The notes: a model not told the origin generated them from the sequence alone. 7,077 nucleotides of DNA from JBBRHH01 sp038222915 (GCA_038222915.1 JBBRHH010000322.1:1-7077); one strand, 5' to 3'. Counted from the stretch's first letter, positions 1 through 6,583 are shown. Numbers and translations: made by a program.

Positions 1-682
1 GCTTGGCCAAAAAGTGAATGTCGTCGATGACGAGGATATCGACATGTCTATATCGATATCGAAACGTGTTCATCTCGCCGGTCTCAATCGCGTTGATGAA
101 CTGGTTGATAAAGCTGTCGCACGACAAATACAGAATTCGCAAGTTCGGCTGGCGCTCCAACACCTGTTGGCAGACCGCCTGCAATAGATGCGATTTCCCG
201 AGCCCCACACCACCATGGATGAACAATGGGTTGTACGCCTTGCCCGGCTGATCTGCCACGGCCAGGCTCGCCGCATGCGCCAGTTGATTGCACGGCCCCG
301 TCACAAAATTTTCAAATACGTAATCTGGATTCAGCGGCAACGGCTGATCGCCTTCATTGAACACGCCGCCCGTTGAAAGATTTTCGCAATGAAATGCGAC
401 AGCGATCAGCCGGCCTGTAATCGACTGCGCCGCTGCCGTGAATGGCTGCTGGCATTGCGCCTGACAAAAATTCAACTGTGCCGGCGTCGCCACGGTCACC
501 TGAATAACGCCGTTGGTTAACTGCCGCGGCGACATTTCATCAAACCACACCCGGTGCAGGCTTGGATGCTGTGCGCGCACGGAGTGCAGGATCTGGTTCC
601 ATGTGGAAGGGTCAACCAAAATAGGCTCCGCCGCGCGGCGTGGAGACGCCTCGCGTTGGACCGGCGAGTGGGTCGAGAGCAT
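1..682 (-). CDS. dnaA: Chromosomal replication initiator protein DnaA, N-terminal part (cut by the window edge)
   Basis: DnaA binds DnaA boxes at the origin, oligomerises with ATP and opens the duplex for helicase loading. I translated this gene by hand on the minus strand: 227 codons are present and the frame is open to the window edge. Residues about 24-100 fit the helicase/self-interaction domain I. A very short linker follows, then the AAA+ domain begins at NPDYVFENFVTGPCNQLAHA (118-137). Walker A is GGVGLGKS (157-164), with Ser where many DnaA proteins have Thr; Walker B is ILVIDDIHFL (216-225). The rest of the AAA+ domain and the DNA-binding domain IV lie outside the window. The ATG at 682 is the first start after an in-frame stop (TAA at 700-698), and a weak AGG lies 6 bases upstream. 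The glycosylase gene upstream reads in the same direction, but the 341-base gap suggests dnaA has its own promoter. Confidence 0.97.
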   Translation of the reverse strand, partial: MLSTHSPVQREASPRRAAEPILVDPSTWNQILHSVRAQHPSLHRVWFDEMSPRQLTNGVIQVTVATPAQLNFCQAQCQQPFTAAAQSITGRLIAVAFHCENLSTGGVFNEGDQPLPLNPDYVFENFVTGPCNQLAHAASLAVADQPGKAYNPLFIHGGVGLGKSHLLQAVCQQVLERQPNLRILYLSCDSFINQFINAIETGEMNTFRYRYRHVDILVIDDIHFLAK

Positions 683-683
683 T

Positions 684-731
684 TCAAACCTGATTTCTTA
701 AACGATCAGAAAGGTGCATTTTCTTCATCAT
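684..731 (-). other. Possible 15-codon leader ORF abutting the dnaA start
   Basis: On the minus strand an ATG at 731 opens a 15-residue frame (MMKKMHLSDRLRNQV) whose TGA stop (686-684) is separated by one base from the dnaA ATG (682-680). This spacing would allow translational coupling. No convincing Shine-Dalgarno precedes it, and a frame this short arises easily by chance. I list it because of its position only. Confidence 0.15.
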
Positions 732-738
732 GAATCGG

Positions 739-775
739 CCACAACGGCGATTGGCCAATCACGGCAACCACAACG
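739..775. promoter_or_regulatory. Palindrome flanked by a direct repeat upstream of dnaA
   Basis: The perfect 12-base palindrome GATTGGCCAATC (749-760) is flanked by two direct copies of CCACAACG (739-746 and 768-775), 29 bases apart. The cluster lies 57-93 bases upstream of the dnaA start codon, where a promoter operator would sit. The core CCACA matches the last five bases of the DnaA box TTATCCACA, but each copy differs at three of the other four positions. The symmetry and repeats are directly visible; a role in dnaA autoregulation or regulator binding is inference. Confidence 0.35.
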
Positions 776-781
776 CGTACA

Positions 782-952
782 CTAGTGATTTTCCGGCATG
801 CCGCAAATTATTTCGCAGCACAAAACAGCACCCCGCCTTTTAGAGCGCGGGCGGCCGCTTTCTACCAAAACCATTAGATCGGCGGGCAACCCAAGAAAAG
901 TACACACCTGCAGACTTGTTTCAAAAAGACAGCCGAATTCGTGTTTTTTCAT
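782..952 (-). CDS. Doubtful small ORF, 56 codons, no recognisable product
   Basis: On the minus strand an ATG at 952 opens a 56-residue frame ending at TAG (784-782). The product begins MKKHEFGCLFETSLQV and contains five cysteines and a basic stretch (GRPRSKRRG). I do not recognise it, and it is not RnpA or ribosomal protein L34, which lie near dnaA in many bacteria. No good Shine-Dalgarno is present (GGA about 10 bases upstream), and codon use is undistinguished. It fills much of the gap between the glycosylase gene and dnaA in the same orientation. Most likely it is a chance frame. Confidence 0.15.
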   Translation of the reverse strand: MKKHEFGCLFETSLQVCTFLGLPADLMVLVESGRPRSKRRGAVLCCEIICGMPENH

Positions 953-991
953 CGCGTTCAATCCGCTGCGTGGGGTCGGTTCGACGTCGAC

Positions 992-1018
992 ATTCTATCC
1001 CAAACGCGCCAGCGTCAA
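992..1018 (-). promoter_or_regulatory. Weak sigma-70-like promoter candidate reading toward dnaA
   Basis: On the minus strand TTGACG (1018-1013) and TAGAAT (997-992) each match the -35 and -10 consensus at five of six positions. The spacer is 15 bases, shorter than the preferred 17. The element begins six bases after the glycosylase stop codon and would give a long leader of about 300 bases before dnaA. The matches are visible; activity is uncertain. Confidence 0.25.
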
Positions 1019-1023
1019 GCGCC

Positions 1024-1884
1024 TCATTTCGCGGATTTTTTCGGCACGGGAATTCCCAGCTCAGCCATGACTTGCTTCAAATCGCTCCACACTGCCAGTC
1101 GTGTCTCCTGCGTGTAATTACGCAACAGGTAGGCCGGATGAAATGTCGGCATTAATTTTATGCCGCGCCAGTCCTGCCACTGCCCGCGCAGTCGCGTCAT
1201 CGACAACTTCGACTGCAACATATATTGACTCGACGGCCGACCCAGCGTCACGATCACTTTCGGGCGAATAATTTCCAATTGACGCACCAGATAAGGCGTG
1301 CACGTCGCAGTCTCGTCCGGCGCGGGCTCGCGATTGTTAGGCGGCCGGCACTTCACAATGTTCGCGATAAACACCTGCTCGCGCTGCAAACCCATGCTGC
1401 CAATCATCTCCGTTAATTTCTGCCCCGCCCGCCCCACAAACGGCCGGCCGCTCAAATCCTCATTCTCGCCCGGCCCCTCTCCAATAAAAAAGATCTGCGC
1501 ATCCACATCACCCTCTCCGAAAACGGTATGCGTGCGCGTCTCGCACAACCGGCATTTCGTGCAGACGCTCACCTCGGCCGCATTCATCGCCTCCAGCAGC
1601 CGAACCTTCTCTTCGCGCGAGAGGACCGGCGTCGTAAACGGCTGATGCACATCCGCGCCAAACAACGCCGTGCCCCCGACAGCCGCCTGCACTCCAATCA
1701 CTGGCGCAGCCGTGCTTTGAGTTCGCGTAGATCGATCAACAGCCATGCTTTTCGGCTCCGGTAAATGCTCCGGCTCGGCCTCGATCGCCACCTCGCGCGG
1801 CGCCATCACCGAGCTCAATCCCATTGCCTTCTCACTGCGCAGCCACAGGCGCACGCGTCCTTTGGTTTTTGAATCCATGGTCAC
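1024..1884 (-). CDS. Family-4 (Fe-S) uracil-DNA glycosylase with N-terminal extension
   Basis: This enzyme removes uracil from DNA, starting base-excision repair of deaminated cytosine. The 286-residue product has the family-4 signatures: C108-x2-C111 together with C179 and C195 as ligands of the structural [4Fe-4S] cluster, GEGPGENED (135-143) for the first active-site motif, SGRPFVGRAG (145-154), and HPAYLLRN (249-256) for the second. The catalytic part spans roughly 90-280, about the normal size of the family. The first ~95 residues are a variable extension with a basic, helix-like start and a probable flexible linker. The start is a GTG at 1884, with AGGA six bases upstream; an ATG two codons later (1878) has poorer spacing. 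The gene is divergent from the ferredoxin gene and co-oriented with dnaA. It is related to, but distinct from, family-5 glycosylases and the phage SPO1 polymerase-type domain; the cysteine set and motifs favour family 4. Confidence 0.95.
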   Translation of the reverse strand: MTMDSKTKGRVRLWLRSEKAMGLSSVMAPREVAIEAEPEHLPEPKSMAVDRSTRTQSTAAPVIGVQAAVGGTALFGADVHQPFTTPVLSREEKVRLLEAMNAAEVSVCTKCRLCETRTHTVFGEGDVDAQIFFIGEGPGENEDLSGRPFVGRAGQKLTEMIGSMGLQREQVFIANIVKCRPPNNREPAPDETATCTPYLVRQLEIIRPKVIVTLGRPSSQYMLQSKLSMTRLRGQWQDWRGIKLMPTFHPAYLLRNYTQETRLAVWSDLKQVMAELGIPVPKKSAK

Positions 1885-2080
1885 GACGCATCCTACGACC
1901 GCGTCACCGCCCCGGCAATGACATCCACTTTCCTCCAGATATTGCGCAGCACGATTGCCCCATCCCCGGTTATCCTTTGGGCTTGTGACCCTTCATCTCG
2001 ACATCATCAACAATTTCGCCAACGCCTTCCCGGCGCGGCACACGCCCGTCCCCGATCCTTCCAACGATGTCGCCGCCATC
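1885..2080. other. Divergent intergenic region between glycosylase and ferredoxin genes
   Basis: This stretch must hold promoters for both divergent genes, but I see no convincing -35/-10 pair on either strand. The minus strand carries AGGA (1894-1891), the likely ribosome binding site of the glycosylase GTG. Further upstream on that strand, GGAGG lies seven bases before an ATG that opens only a six-codon frame. The ferredoxin frame stays open on the plus strand from 1955 (TTG), with a GTG at 1985, so part of this stretch may be coding. Confidence 0.5.
1891..1894 (-). promoter_or_regulatory. Ribosome binding site that decides the glycosylase GTG start
   Basis: AGGA on the minus strand is six bases from the GTG at 1884 and twelve from the ATG at 1878. 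The spacing favours the GTG. Confidence 0.5.
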
Positions 2081-2848
2081 ATGGGCTTCTTCACCGACAC
2101 CACCCTCTGCATCGGCTGCAAAGCCTGCGAGGTCGCCTGCAAGCAATGGAACCAGTTGCCCTCCGACGGCAACAACTTCACCGGCAACAGCTACGACAAC
2201 ACCAGCACCCTCTCGGCCACCACCTGGCGTCACGTCGCCTTTAAGGAACAGATCGGCGAAACCTCTTCACGCTGGCTCATGCTCAGCGATGTCTGCAAAC
2301 ATTGCGAACAGGCTCCCTGCCAGATGTCCTGCCCCACCGGCGCACTCGTCTACAACGAATTCGGCGACGTCTATCTCCAGAACGACATCTGCAACGGCTG
2401 CGGCTACTGCATCTCCGCCTGTCCCTTCGGCGTGCTCGGCCGATCCGACGCCCCCAACACCGACGGCCACGCCCACAAGTGCACCCTCTGCTACGATCGC
2501 CAGTCCGACAACATGACCCCCGCCTGCGCCAAGGCCTGCCCCACCGCCTCCATCCAGTTCGGCAATGTCGAAACCCTTCGCGAAAAAGCCCGCGACCGCG
2601 TCGAGCAACTCCACGAACGCGGCAACGACAAAGCCTACCTTTACGGAGCAGACTCCGTCGAAAACTACGGCCGCCTCAACGCGTTCTTCCTTCTTGAAGA
2701 CCATCCCAACGAATACAACCTCCCAGTCAACCCACCTCAACCCTTAAAGCAGCAGGGCCGCCGTTACGCCGCCAGCCTCCTCACCGGCCTCGCCCTTACC
2801 GCCATCTCCGCCCTTGTCTTCAGCCGTGGAGGCAAACGTGCCCGGTGA
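2081..2848 (+). CDS. Formate dehydrogenase beta-type subunit: four [4Fe-4S] ferredoxin with C-terminal membrane anchor
   Basis: The protein is an electron-transfer subunit that should pass electrons between a molybdopterin catalytic subunit and a membrane quinone-reactive subunit. From the ATG at 2081 it has 255 residues and 16 cluster cysteines in four groups: C10/13/16/20, C72/75/80/84, C104/107/110/114 and C134/137/149/153. The opening GFFTDTTLCIGCKACEVAC and the tail motif NAFFLLEDHPNEYNLP (200-215) resemble FdnH/HybA-type subunits. A hydrophobic helix at about 229-248 followed by basic residues looks like the C-terminal membrane anchor seen in FdnH. The start is uncertain: the frame is open upstream with GTG at 1985 and TTG at 1955, related proteins often have an N-terminal extension, and none of the three starts has a clear Shine-Dalgarno. 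It overlaps the next gene by 11 bases. No catalytic subunit gene precedes it, so the donor or acceptor is unknown. Confidence 0.9.
   Translation: MGFFTDTTLCIGCKACEVACKQWNQLPSDGNNFTGNSYDNTSTLSATTWRHVAFKEQIGETSSRWLMLSDVCKHCEQAPCQMSCPTGALVYNEFGDVYLQNDICNGCGYCISACPFGVLGRSDAPNTDGHAHKCTLCYDRQSDNMTPACAKACPTASIQFGNVETLREKARDRVEQLHERGNDKAYLYGADSVENYGRLNAFFLLEDHPNEYNLPVNPPQPLKQQGRRYAASLLTGLALTAISALVFSRGGKRAR
2828..2832 (+). promoter_or_regulatory. Shine-Dalgarno of the NrfD-like gene, inside the ferredoxin gene
   Basis: GGAGG lies five bases before the GTG at 2838. It makes that GTG a better start than the TTG at 2814 or the GTG at 2826, both of which lie upstream of this site. Confidence 0.75.
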
Positions 2849-3875
2849 AGCGAACATCCAACACCAATCCTCACGCATTCATCGCGAGTTGAAGCTCCAG
2901 CAGGCCATCGCCACAAGCCAAGAAGCGAGGCACGAGCCCAGCTACTACGACATCTCCATGCTCAAGGCCCCCGTCTGGAAATGGGAAATCGCCTCCTACT
3001 TCTTCCTCGGCGGCCTTTCCGCCGGCACCTACATCCTCTCCCGAATGGCCGAGCGCTTCGGCGGTAGACAATTCGAGGATCTCACCCAGGCCGGCAGCGC
3101 CATCGCCGCCGCCTCCGCCCTCGCCTGCCCGCCCCTTCTCATCCACGATCTGGGTGATCCCAAGCGTTTCCATCACATGCTCCGCGTCTGGAAACCATCC
3201 TCCCCAATGAACCTCGGCACCTGGGTCCTCACCGCGTACAGCGGCAACCTGATGATCCCCACCGTTCGCGATCTTCTGAATCGCCGCAACGCGCGCACGC
3301 GCACGGAGCGTCGCGCCATCTCACTACTAAAGAACCCAACCATCCTCGCCGTCAGCGACGCCGCCGGCATCCCTCTCGCGATCCTTATGGCCGGCTACAC
3401 CGGCGTCCTCCTCAGCTCTACCTCCACACCAGCCTGGTGTAAAAATCCCTGGATCGGCCCGCTCTTCAGCGCAAGCGCCATCGCGACAGCCGCATCCGCC
3501 CTCAGCCTCGTCCTTGACCTCACCGACAAGCGCGACGTAACCCCGTCGAAGAGCGCCCTCTCGAAAATCGAAACAGTCGCTCACCTCGCCGAGGCCATCT
3601 CCCTGGTCGGCTATCTAAAGTCCGCGGGCGACCTCGCCAAACCCCTCACCCACGGCTCTCAGCGCCCGCACCTTGTTGCTGCCGTCACCAGCCTCGCCGC
3701 TCCCGAAGTTTTCAAGTGTCTCCCCCTCAAAGGCACGCCCGGCCGCCTCTCCCGCATCCTCGCCTCCGTCATCAGCCTTCTCGGCGGCTTCTCCCTTCGC
3801 TGGGGCTTCGTCTTTGCCGGCCACGAATCCGCCAATGATCCCGCCGCCGCTCGAAAGAACAGTCGCGCCAATTAG
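2838..3875 (+). CDS. NrfD/PsrC-family membrane subunit (quinone-interacting)
   Basis: NrfD-type proteins are multi-span membrane subunits that exchange electrons with quinone and dock an Fe-S subunit. The 345-residue product has a hydrophilic N-terminal tail (about 1-45), then KAPVWKWEIASYFFLGGLSAG (43-63), a typical NrfD opening. About eight hydrophobic segments follow, near 50-68, 87-104, 126-144, 168-193, 206-228, 243-261, 278-292 and 306-328. The segment LIHDLGDPKRFHHMLRVWKP (101-120) leading into SPMNLGTW (122-129) is the conserved family region. The start at GTG 2838 is set by GGAGG five bases upstream; the gene overlaps the ferredoxin stop by 11 bases, which implies translational coupling. 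The pair matches the beta and gamma subunits of formate dehydrogenase, polysulfide reductase or nitrite reductase complexes; which substrate is served cannot be read here. It ends 10 bases from the convergent TPR gene, with no room for a terminator between them. Confidence 0.88.
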   Translation: MPGEANIQHQSSRIHRELKLQQAIATSQEARHEPSYYDISMLKAPVWKWEIASYFFLGGLSAGTYILSRMAERFGGRQFEDLTQAGSAIAAASALACPPLLIHDLGDPKRFHHMLRVWKPSSPMNLGTWVLTAYSGNLMIPTVRDLLNRRNARTRTERRAISLLKNPTILAVSDAAGIPLAILMAGYTGVLLSSTSTPAWCKNPWIGPLFSASAIATAASALSLVLDLTDKRDVTPSKSALSKIETVAHLAEAISLVGYLKSAGDLAKPLTHGSQRPHLVAAVTSLAAPEVFKCLPLKGTPGRLSRILASVISLLGGFSLRWGFVFAGHESANDPAAARKNSRAN

Positions 3876-3885
3876 GCCGCGCCGC

Positions 3886-6429
3886 TCACTTCGCCAGTTC
3901 CTCAATTGCGTTCTTCACAAACAAGTGCGGGAAGGCATGGTCATAATCAAACTTCTTCGCTGCCTCCACATAGGCCGCCTTGTCCGCCGGATACCGCACC
4001 GCCAGCGCCAGCAGCGCCACCCGTTTTTGCTGCGGCGTTAAGAGCATGTCGCAAGCGTCTTTCGCACTCGGCTTTTTGTCACCCAGCCATGCCGCCAGAG
4101 TCCTCTCGTCTCGCGTGCTCTTCTTCAGGCCCTCGATCGCAGCCCGAAGATGGACGGCCGCGAAATCCTCTCGCTCAGCCATGCTGCCTGCTACGTACAA
4201 TAACAACTCCGCCGCATCCGAATCGGCTATCCCTTCATCCACCGCCTTCGCCGCAATCTCCAGTTGTCCATCCGTCAGAGCCACTTCAAACTTTCGCTGC
4301 GCTGAAGGAATCTGAGCCGCCACCTTCACGAATTCCGTCCTATTTCCCGCCGCGTATTGCGCCACCGCCTGAAAGTGGAGCCGTCCCATGTCCGCGTCGG
4401 ATGACGACGCGTTGTTTGTCTCGCGCTTGATCCAGGCATTCGCAGCGCTGATCGCGCCGGCCGCGTCTCCTTGCGACGCGATCAACTCCACCTCGTCTTC
4501 CACTGGCTGCAATTGATGCGGCTTTCTCGCCTGACGCAGGTGGCACTGCTCCAACATCGCTCTGTAATCACCTTTTGCCTTAAGGCCCTCCAGCTCCCAT
4601 TGCTTAAATTGAAGATTGTTCGGATCGAGCTCCTGCGCCGTCCGCGACAGCGCGATCGCGTCGTCGTACCGACCGGCAGCCATCGCGTCGTACGCCATTG
4701 CGAAATCGCCATACGCCAGCGGCGGTTTGCCTTCCGCCGCCGCCTTGAACAGACGCGTTGCCTCGGTCCGGTCCGGCGAAACCCGTCCCACCAAGTACAT
4801 CAGCGCCGTGTTGCCGGCATCCTTATCCAGTTGAGCCGTATACTCGCGATACAGATCGAGCGAAGTCCCCGACCGCTCCATCGCCACCTGATACGCCCGG
4901 TGCCACTCCACCCGCACCGGCCGATCCGCAAGCCGCGGCCGCGCCATCGCGACAAATTCATCGGGCGACATCAGCGCCGAGCACGCCAGGACCGACATGT
5001 CCTCCCGCGGATCGCACGCCACCCGGTGCCGCAAAAATGCCGTCAATCCGCCTCGAGCAATCGCCTTTGGAATGGAGCCCGGATCATCCTGCGCTTCGGG
5101 CAACCCGACCCGCGTCTTCTTTACTACGACGGTTGTGTCTGACACGCTAATCTCCGACGGATATGGCATGAACACATAGTCCATGTCATCAAAGGCGTAC
5201 TGCACCTCTCCCAAATGCTCGACCTCCGAAGGTCCGTGTGCCCCGGCCACGTTCTTTGAAAATTCACACGACCCTGTCACCACCACACCCGTCCGATCAG
5301 GGTTGATCACAAATGTCTTCTTCAAAAACGGTCGTTTCCAAATCGGTGTCTCGATCTTCACCGTCTGCGGCTCAATATGAATGTCCTCCCCGGTCACGTG
5401 CATCGTCCATTCCCCCTCTGGAATCTCCAGATGCGCCGCCACCCGCCGCCCCACCGACGTATGCCGCCCCGCAACCTCCACCTCGTAGGGCCGCTGTAAT
5501 CCACTAACAAACCACACCGTCCGTGATCTTCCCTCCGATACAGCGACCGAAACATATATCACCACCGCCAGCACCAGCAATGCCGGCGGAATCAATCGCG
5601 GCACCATCGACGCAAAGGACGTCTTTACCTGTCCCTCGTCCCCAATCGGCCTCAAATTTACCGGCTTGATCCGCTTCCCCGGCGAGCGCTGGCTGGTCCG
5701 TCGATAGTTCAAGAACTCCGTCTCCCCCTCGATCTCCGGAAACGCGCGCACAATGTCTGCCAGCGCGCGCTGTGCATCGTCATGCTGCGCCGCCGCCTGG
5801 TATGCTTCCACCACGAGGTAGTTCAATCCCACTTTATCCCGCTGACCCGCCGCCAGCATCGGTCTCGTGTACGCCTCCGCCTCCTTCACAAGCCCCTGGC
5901 GCAACAACAACAGGACCAGCGTCGACACCACTTCCGGATCTAATTTGATCGACAGCGATCGCGTATACGCCTCGGCCGCCTCAGTCGGCCGCGCGAAAAA
6001 CGCATACCCCTGCGCCAACGCCGTCTGCACCGCAGCGCTCCCCTTCATCCGCATCTTCACCAGCTCTGCAGCGCGCACAAATGCCTCGTCCGATCGAAAC
6101 GACATGGTCGTCCCCAGCAGATCCAGCGCCTTTTGCTCGCTGTTCGGATCAGCCACTGCCGCCGCCACCGCGTCGGCCACCGCCTTGTTCCGAATTTCTT
6201 CCCACTTCGACTGCTCGAGCGCCAAATGCTTTCTGCAGGCAGGACATTCATCCATCACGCGCTTGCGCTTCAGTGGGAACACCGGTATGAACATCGCCAC
6301 GAAAAACAGCGTTGTGTTGTACGACGTCAATCGCCCATACGCCCCACAAAGCGAACAAGTCCCCATCCGCGTGTGCAAATTGCTCCGACCCCAATACCAA
6401 GTCCCAAATCCATTAACCGTATGCGGCAA
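3886..6429 (-). CDS. Large zinc-ribbon / TPR protein with one membrane span, function unknown
   Basis: I do not recognise a named family for the whole 847-residue product. Visible in order are a four-cysteine zinc ribbon, C25-x2-C28 and C62-x2-C65, enclosing a hydrophobic stretch (40-53); an alanine-rich helical TPR-like region (about 98-230); a basic patch (243-260); one hydrophobic span (about 278-297); a beta-rich segment (305-385) recalling PEGA-type surface domains, with IPEGEWTMHVTG at 336-347; and a second, longer helical-repeat region (about 505-840), including LDPNNLQFKQWELEGLKAKG (601-620). The basic patch before the span suggests the zinc ribbon and first repeats are cytoplasmic and the larger C-terminal half lies outside the membrane. 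TPR repeats generally mediate protein contacts, so a scaffold or envelope role is plausible. The TTG start has GGGAGG six bases upstream; the next in-frame ATG (codon 22) would drop the conserved-looking start just before the first cysteine pair. Confidence 0.85.
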   Translation of the reverse strand: MPHTVNGFGTWYWGRSNLHTRMGTCSLCGAYGRLTSYNTTLFFVAMFIPVFPLKRKRVMDECPACRKHLALEQSKWEEIRNKAVADAVAAAVADPNSEQKALDLLGTTMSFRSDEAFVRAAELVKMRMKGSAAVQTALAQGYAFFARPTEAAEAYTRSLSIKLDPEVVSTLVLLLLRQGLVKEAEAYTRPMLAAGQRDKVGLNYLVVEAYQAAAQHDDAQRALADIVRAFPEIEGETEFLNYRRTSQRSPGKRIKPVNLRPIGDEGQVKTSFASMVPRLIPPALLVLAVVIYVSVAVSEGRSRTVWFVSGLQRPYEVEVAGRHTSVGRRVAAHLEIPEGEWTMHVTGEDIHIEPQTVKIETPIWKRPFLKKTFVINPDRTGVVVTGSCEFSKNVAGAHGPSEVEHLGEVQYAFDDMDYVFMPYPSEISVSDTTVVVKKTRVGLPEAQDDPGSIPKAIARGGLTAFLRHRVACDPREDMSVLACSALMSPDEFVAMARPRLADRPVRVEWHRAYQVAMERSGTSLDLYREYTAQLDKDAGNTALMYLVGRVSPDRTEATRLFKAAAEGKPPLAYGDFAMAYDAMAAGRYDDAIALSRTAQELDPNNLQFKQWELEGLKAKGDYRAMLEQCHLRQARKPHQLQPVEDEVELIASQGDAAGAISAANAWIKRETNNASSSDADMGRLHFQAVAQYAAGNRTEFVKVAAQIPSAQRKFEVALTDGQLEIAAKAVDEGIADSDAAELLLYVAGSMAEREDFAAVHLRAAIEGLKKSTRDERTLAAWLGDKKPSAKDACDMLLTPQQKRVALLALAVRYPADKAAYVEAAKKFDYDHAFPHLFVKNAIEELAK

Positions 6430-6435
6430 GTTAAA

Positions 6436-6441
6436 CCTCCC
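6436..6441 (-). promoter_or_regulatory. Strong Shine-Dalgarno supporting the TTG start of the TPR gene
   Basis: GGGAGG on the minus strand is followed by six bases and then the TTG at 6429. This near-ideal match and spacing make the unusual TTG start credible. Confidence 0.75.
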
Positions 6442-6548
6442 AGAAAGTGAAAGTGATCACAAAAAAGAATACCGCAAACCCCCCTCTCGCACCTAGCTCC
6501 CAATACTGGTCTGCCGACGCTTCTTTTCAATATTTTCGAAACTTCTGG

Positions 6549-6583
6549 CGCTATTAGCGTCGCAACACCCCTCTCTCTATAAT
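6549..6583 (+). promoter_or_regulatory. Candidate promoter of the polyprenyl synthase gene
   Basis: A perfect -10 hexamer TATAAT (6578-6583) lies 33 bases before the ATG at 6617, leaving a leader of roughly 25 bases. The -35 region is poor: TTAGCG (6554-6559) at an 18-base spacing shares only two of six positions with consensus. The overlapping inverted repeat CGCTATTAGCG (6549-6559) could be an activator or repressor site that compensates; that part is inference. Confidence 0.5.

Larger units (their letters stand above)
683..1023. other. Gene-poor region between the glycosylase gene and dnaA
   Basis: These 341 bases hold no confident gene. They should contain the 3' end of the glycosylase transcript and the dnaA promoter, both read on the minus strand. 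Visible symmetric elements are GATTGGCCAATC (749-760), CGGCATGCCG (794-803), GCGGCCGC (851-858) and TCGACGTCGA (981-990). I found no match to the classical DnaA box TTATCCACA, so there is no direct evidence that the origin lies here. A five-base-pair stem, CCCGC (832-836) with GCGGG (847-851), is followed on the minus strand only by a short T tract and is too weak to call a terminator. Two tiny minus-strand ORFs (782-952 and 684-731) are described separately. Confidence 0.6.

Noticed and set aside
832..851. Rho-independent terminator of the glycosylase gene.
   Set aside because: The stem is only five base pairs with a ten-base loop, there is no proper T tract after it, and it lies about 170 bases beyond the stop codon.
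749..991. Cluster of six-base palindromes equal to common cloning sites (ACGCGT, ACTAGT, GCATGC, GCGGCCGC, CTGCAG, GAATTC, GTCGAC), suggesting vector polylinker contamination.
   Set aside because: The sites are spread over more than 200 bases with unrelated sequence between them and do not follow the contiguous order of a polylinker. An 11-base resemblance to a common T-vector flank (AATCACTAGTG on the minus strand) is not continued on either side. A vector database search would settle it.
683..1023. Replication origin next to dnaA.
   Set aside because: No consensus DnaA boxes, no AT-rich unwinding region and no repeated 9-mers are visible, and the skew direction does not place an origin here.
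1970..2740. Long glycine/alanine/valine-rich minus-strand frames and other plus-strand frames across the ferredoxin gene.
   Set aside because: They are shadows of a gene with strongly C-ending codons. Their low-complexity composition and the clear cysteine motifs in the true frame rule them out.
2814..2837. TTG at 2814 as the start of the NrfD-like gene.
   Set aside because: It lies upstream of the GGAGG ribosome binding site, which is correctly spaced for the GTG at 2838.
4471..5150. Plus-strand frames of 130-223 codons inside the TPR gene.
   Set aside because: Their products are arginine/proline-rich with no domain features, while the opposite strand carries an unbroken 847-codon frame with a strong ribosome binding site.
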